Program-made: the position numbers and the translations under genes
Shown: in pieces, positions 14,412 through 15,175 of the stretch
How the letters are laid out: every line of letters begins with the position of its first letter
Numbering within the stretch: position 1 is the stretch's first letter
From: Candidatus Cloacimonadota bacterium
GTDB lineage: Bacteria > Cloacimonadota > Cloacimonadia > Cloacimonadales > JAOZMQ01
DNA: 15,175 bases
Direction: 5' to 3'
Assembly: GCA_029934195.1 (NCBI GenBank)
Contig: JAOZMQ010000028.1
Coordinates: 1-15,175, forward strand
The notes under the pieces: generated by a model
Databases searched by the model: none
Told to the model about the DNA's origin: nothing
The model's input: the letters and a program-made list of their open reading frames with translations, nothing else

Positions 14412-14876
14412 ATGGAACATAAAATAATTGAAAACGAATTTAAGTGGATTCCGCTTGATAAAAGACCAAGCCGTTTCGGTGGTCCAAGTTTATATCGAAA
14501 AAAGGAAAAGCGACACCCTCTTCTGTGGTTAGCTCGTAAAGGAAATGAGCTTTATCTTGTAAACTCATCAAAAGAATCTCTCGATTTCGTCATTTCTACT
14601 TCAGGTGGATTTGCAACTGAAGATGAAGATATTTTGACTTGCGAAGGACCTAAATATGAATATAAGAATGTAAAACCCAATAATGCAGTTAAAGTTGAAG
14701 AATTTGATGGCTACTATGATTTAGATTTTGTTATACAAGTTGATTTAAAAATTCAATCAAAGAGTATTGGGTGCATTACGATTAAAACTCCGCCTGAAAA
14801 AGGAGGTATTGGAGAAACTGTTCTTCTTTGGGACACTTTTGAAAATGGAAAATATGTCGTAATTATAGTTGAATGA
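14412..14876 (+). CDS. Unrecognised beta-rich protein of 154 residues
   Basis: I recognise no family. The protein is soluble by appearance, without signal peptide, membrane segment or cysteine pairs (two isolated Cys). The C-terminal half alternates hydrophobic and polar residues (FVIQVDLKI, GCITIKTPP, ETVLLWDTF, KYVVIIVE), which suggests a beta sandwich or barrel. The N-terminal part is basic (DKRPSRFGGPSLYRKKEKR). AGGAGG lies at good spacing. It is enclosed by hairpin repeats in mirror order (A-B before, B-A after), so this gene with its repeats may move or duplicate as a unit. It is the third gene in the AAA+ ATPase group. Confidence is high that it is coding and nil about function. Confidence 0.72.
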   Translation: MEHKIIENEFKWIPLDKRPSRFGGPSLYRKKEKRHPLLWLARKGNELYLVNSSKESLDFVISTSGGFATEDEDILTCEGPKYEYKNVKPNNAVKVEEFDGYYDLDFVIQVDLKIQSKSIGCITIKTPPEKGGIGETVLLWDTFENGKYVVIIVE

Positions 14877-14905
14877 AGAGATTCAAAAACCAAAACAAAT
14901 ATTAT

Positions 14906-14943
14906 TTTCAAGAAGTCCCTACTTCGTGAGGAACTCCTTGAAA
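14906..14943 (+). repeat. Hairpin repeat B, copy 2
   Basis: TTTCAAGAAGTCCCTAC pairs with GTGAGGAACTCCTTGAAA around a TTC loop, with few mismatches. The core is the same as at 14341-14387. It lies 29 bases after the stop of the 154-residue protein. Confidence 0.8.
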
Positions 14944-15012
14944 CAAAAGCAGGGAGTCTCTCGTATTTTTCAGAGACTTCCTCGCTTTGTTCGCAAACCA
15001 TTCTAACAGGTT
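14944..15012 (+). repeat. Hairpin repeat A, copy 2, with conserved tail
   Basis: GCAGGGAGTCTCT (14949-14961) pairs with AGAGACTTCCTCGC (14972-14985), and the tail CATTCTAACAGGTT follows. The loop differs from copy 1 while both arms are identical. It directly follows hairpin B copy 2. Confidence 0.8.
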
Positions 15013-15131
15013 ATGAGATTCAGGTGTTCTGAAGGTAAGATCAGAATTAAAACAATGTTTTTGAGAGAAACAGAAGAAAGCACCTGCATTGAATTGAATA
15101 ATCCATTAAAACAAGGATTGATAGCACATTA

Positions 15132-15175
15132 ATGGAGAGTGGACGTAAAAGAATTTTTGCAGATATAGAGGTTAG
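15132..15175 (+). CDS. Possible start of a gene cut by the window end
   Basis: An ATG opens a frame (MESGRKRIFADIEV) that runs off the window. It overlaps by one base (TAATG) the stop of a 39-codon ORF at 15013-15132. There is no clear ribosome binding site. I recognise neither, and they could be remnants of a broken gene. Apart from this, 15013-15175 shows nothing. Confidence 0.2.
   Translation, partial: MESGRKRIFADIEV

Noticed and set aside
14214..15001. Two - strand ORFs (14214-14420 and 14753-15001) that share an SRSSSRSRDF peptide and look like a small repeated protein family
   Set aside because: The shared peptide is just the translation of the hairpin A and B repeats. The frames overlap real + strand genes and have no ribosome binding sites.
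14272..15012. CRISPR-like array
   Set aside because: There are only two copies of each unit, with a gene between them, irregular spacing and no cas genes.
1..15175. tRNA or rRNA genes
   Set aside because: I saw no cloverleaf with a TTC-loop pattern and no rRNA-like segment on either strand by eye. A tRNAscan-SE and Infernal run would settle it.

Overview
The window comes from an AT-rich bacterium with strong Shine-Dalgarno sites (AGGAGG or GGAGG before most starts). The gene set suggests a fermentative, probably Gram-negative anaerobe: acetate kinase, a GH9 polysaccharide hydrolase and a lipoyl-protein assembly enzyme. Strong SD sites argue against typical Bacteroidota. The dense dispersed palindromic repeats resemble low-GC FCB-group or candidate-phylum genomes such as Cloacimonadota. 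That placement is a low-confidence inference, because there is no rRNA or marker gene here.

Layout. Bases 1-522 are repeat-rich and non-coding. From 523 to 6167 genes run on the + strand: a LipM/LplA-family octanoyl or lipoyl transferase, a terminator, a tandem-fused double adenylate kinase with a membrane-anchored NodB-type deacetylase 2 bp behind it, a terminator, acetate kinase, and a cyclic-nucleotide-binding/coiled-coil/DHp-like protein with no ATPase domain. Bases 6166-6403 are a composite repeat element bounded by inverted repeats. From 6428 to 11411 genes run on the - strand as two pairs: an AlkP-superfamily phosphodiesterase with an N-formylglutamate amidohydrolase-like protein, and a 94-residue exported protein with a secreted GH9 enzyme. 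A 430-bp block of palindromic repeats (8480-8906) separates the pairs. From 11815 to the end genes run on the + strand again: a 612-residue AAA+ ATPase, a cysteine-rich putative zinc protein and an unrecognised beta-rich 154-residue protein. The last is enclosed by mirrored hairpin repeats (A-B-gene-B-A).

How the genes work together. ackA, the transferase and adenylate kinase are ordinary central metabolism. The GH9 pair fits extracellular glucan breakdown. The least explained parts are the AAA+/zinc protein/154-residue cluster with its palindromes, the double adenylate kinase whose second half has lost two conserved aspartates, and the DHp-like signalling protein. The intergenic DNA is unusually structured: at least four palindromic repeat families recur, some abutting stop codons or ribosome binding sites.
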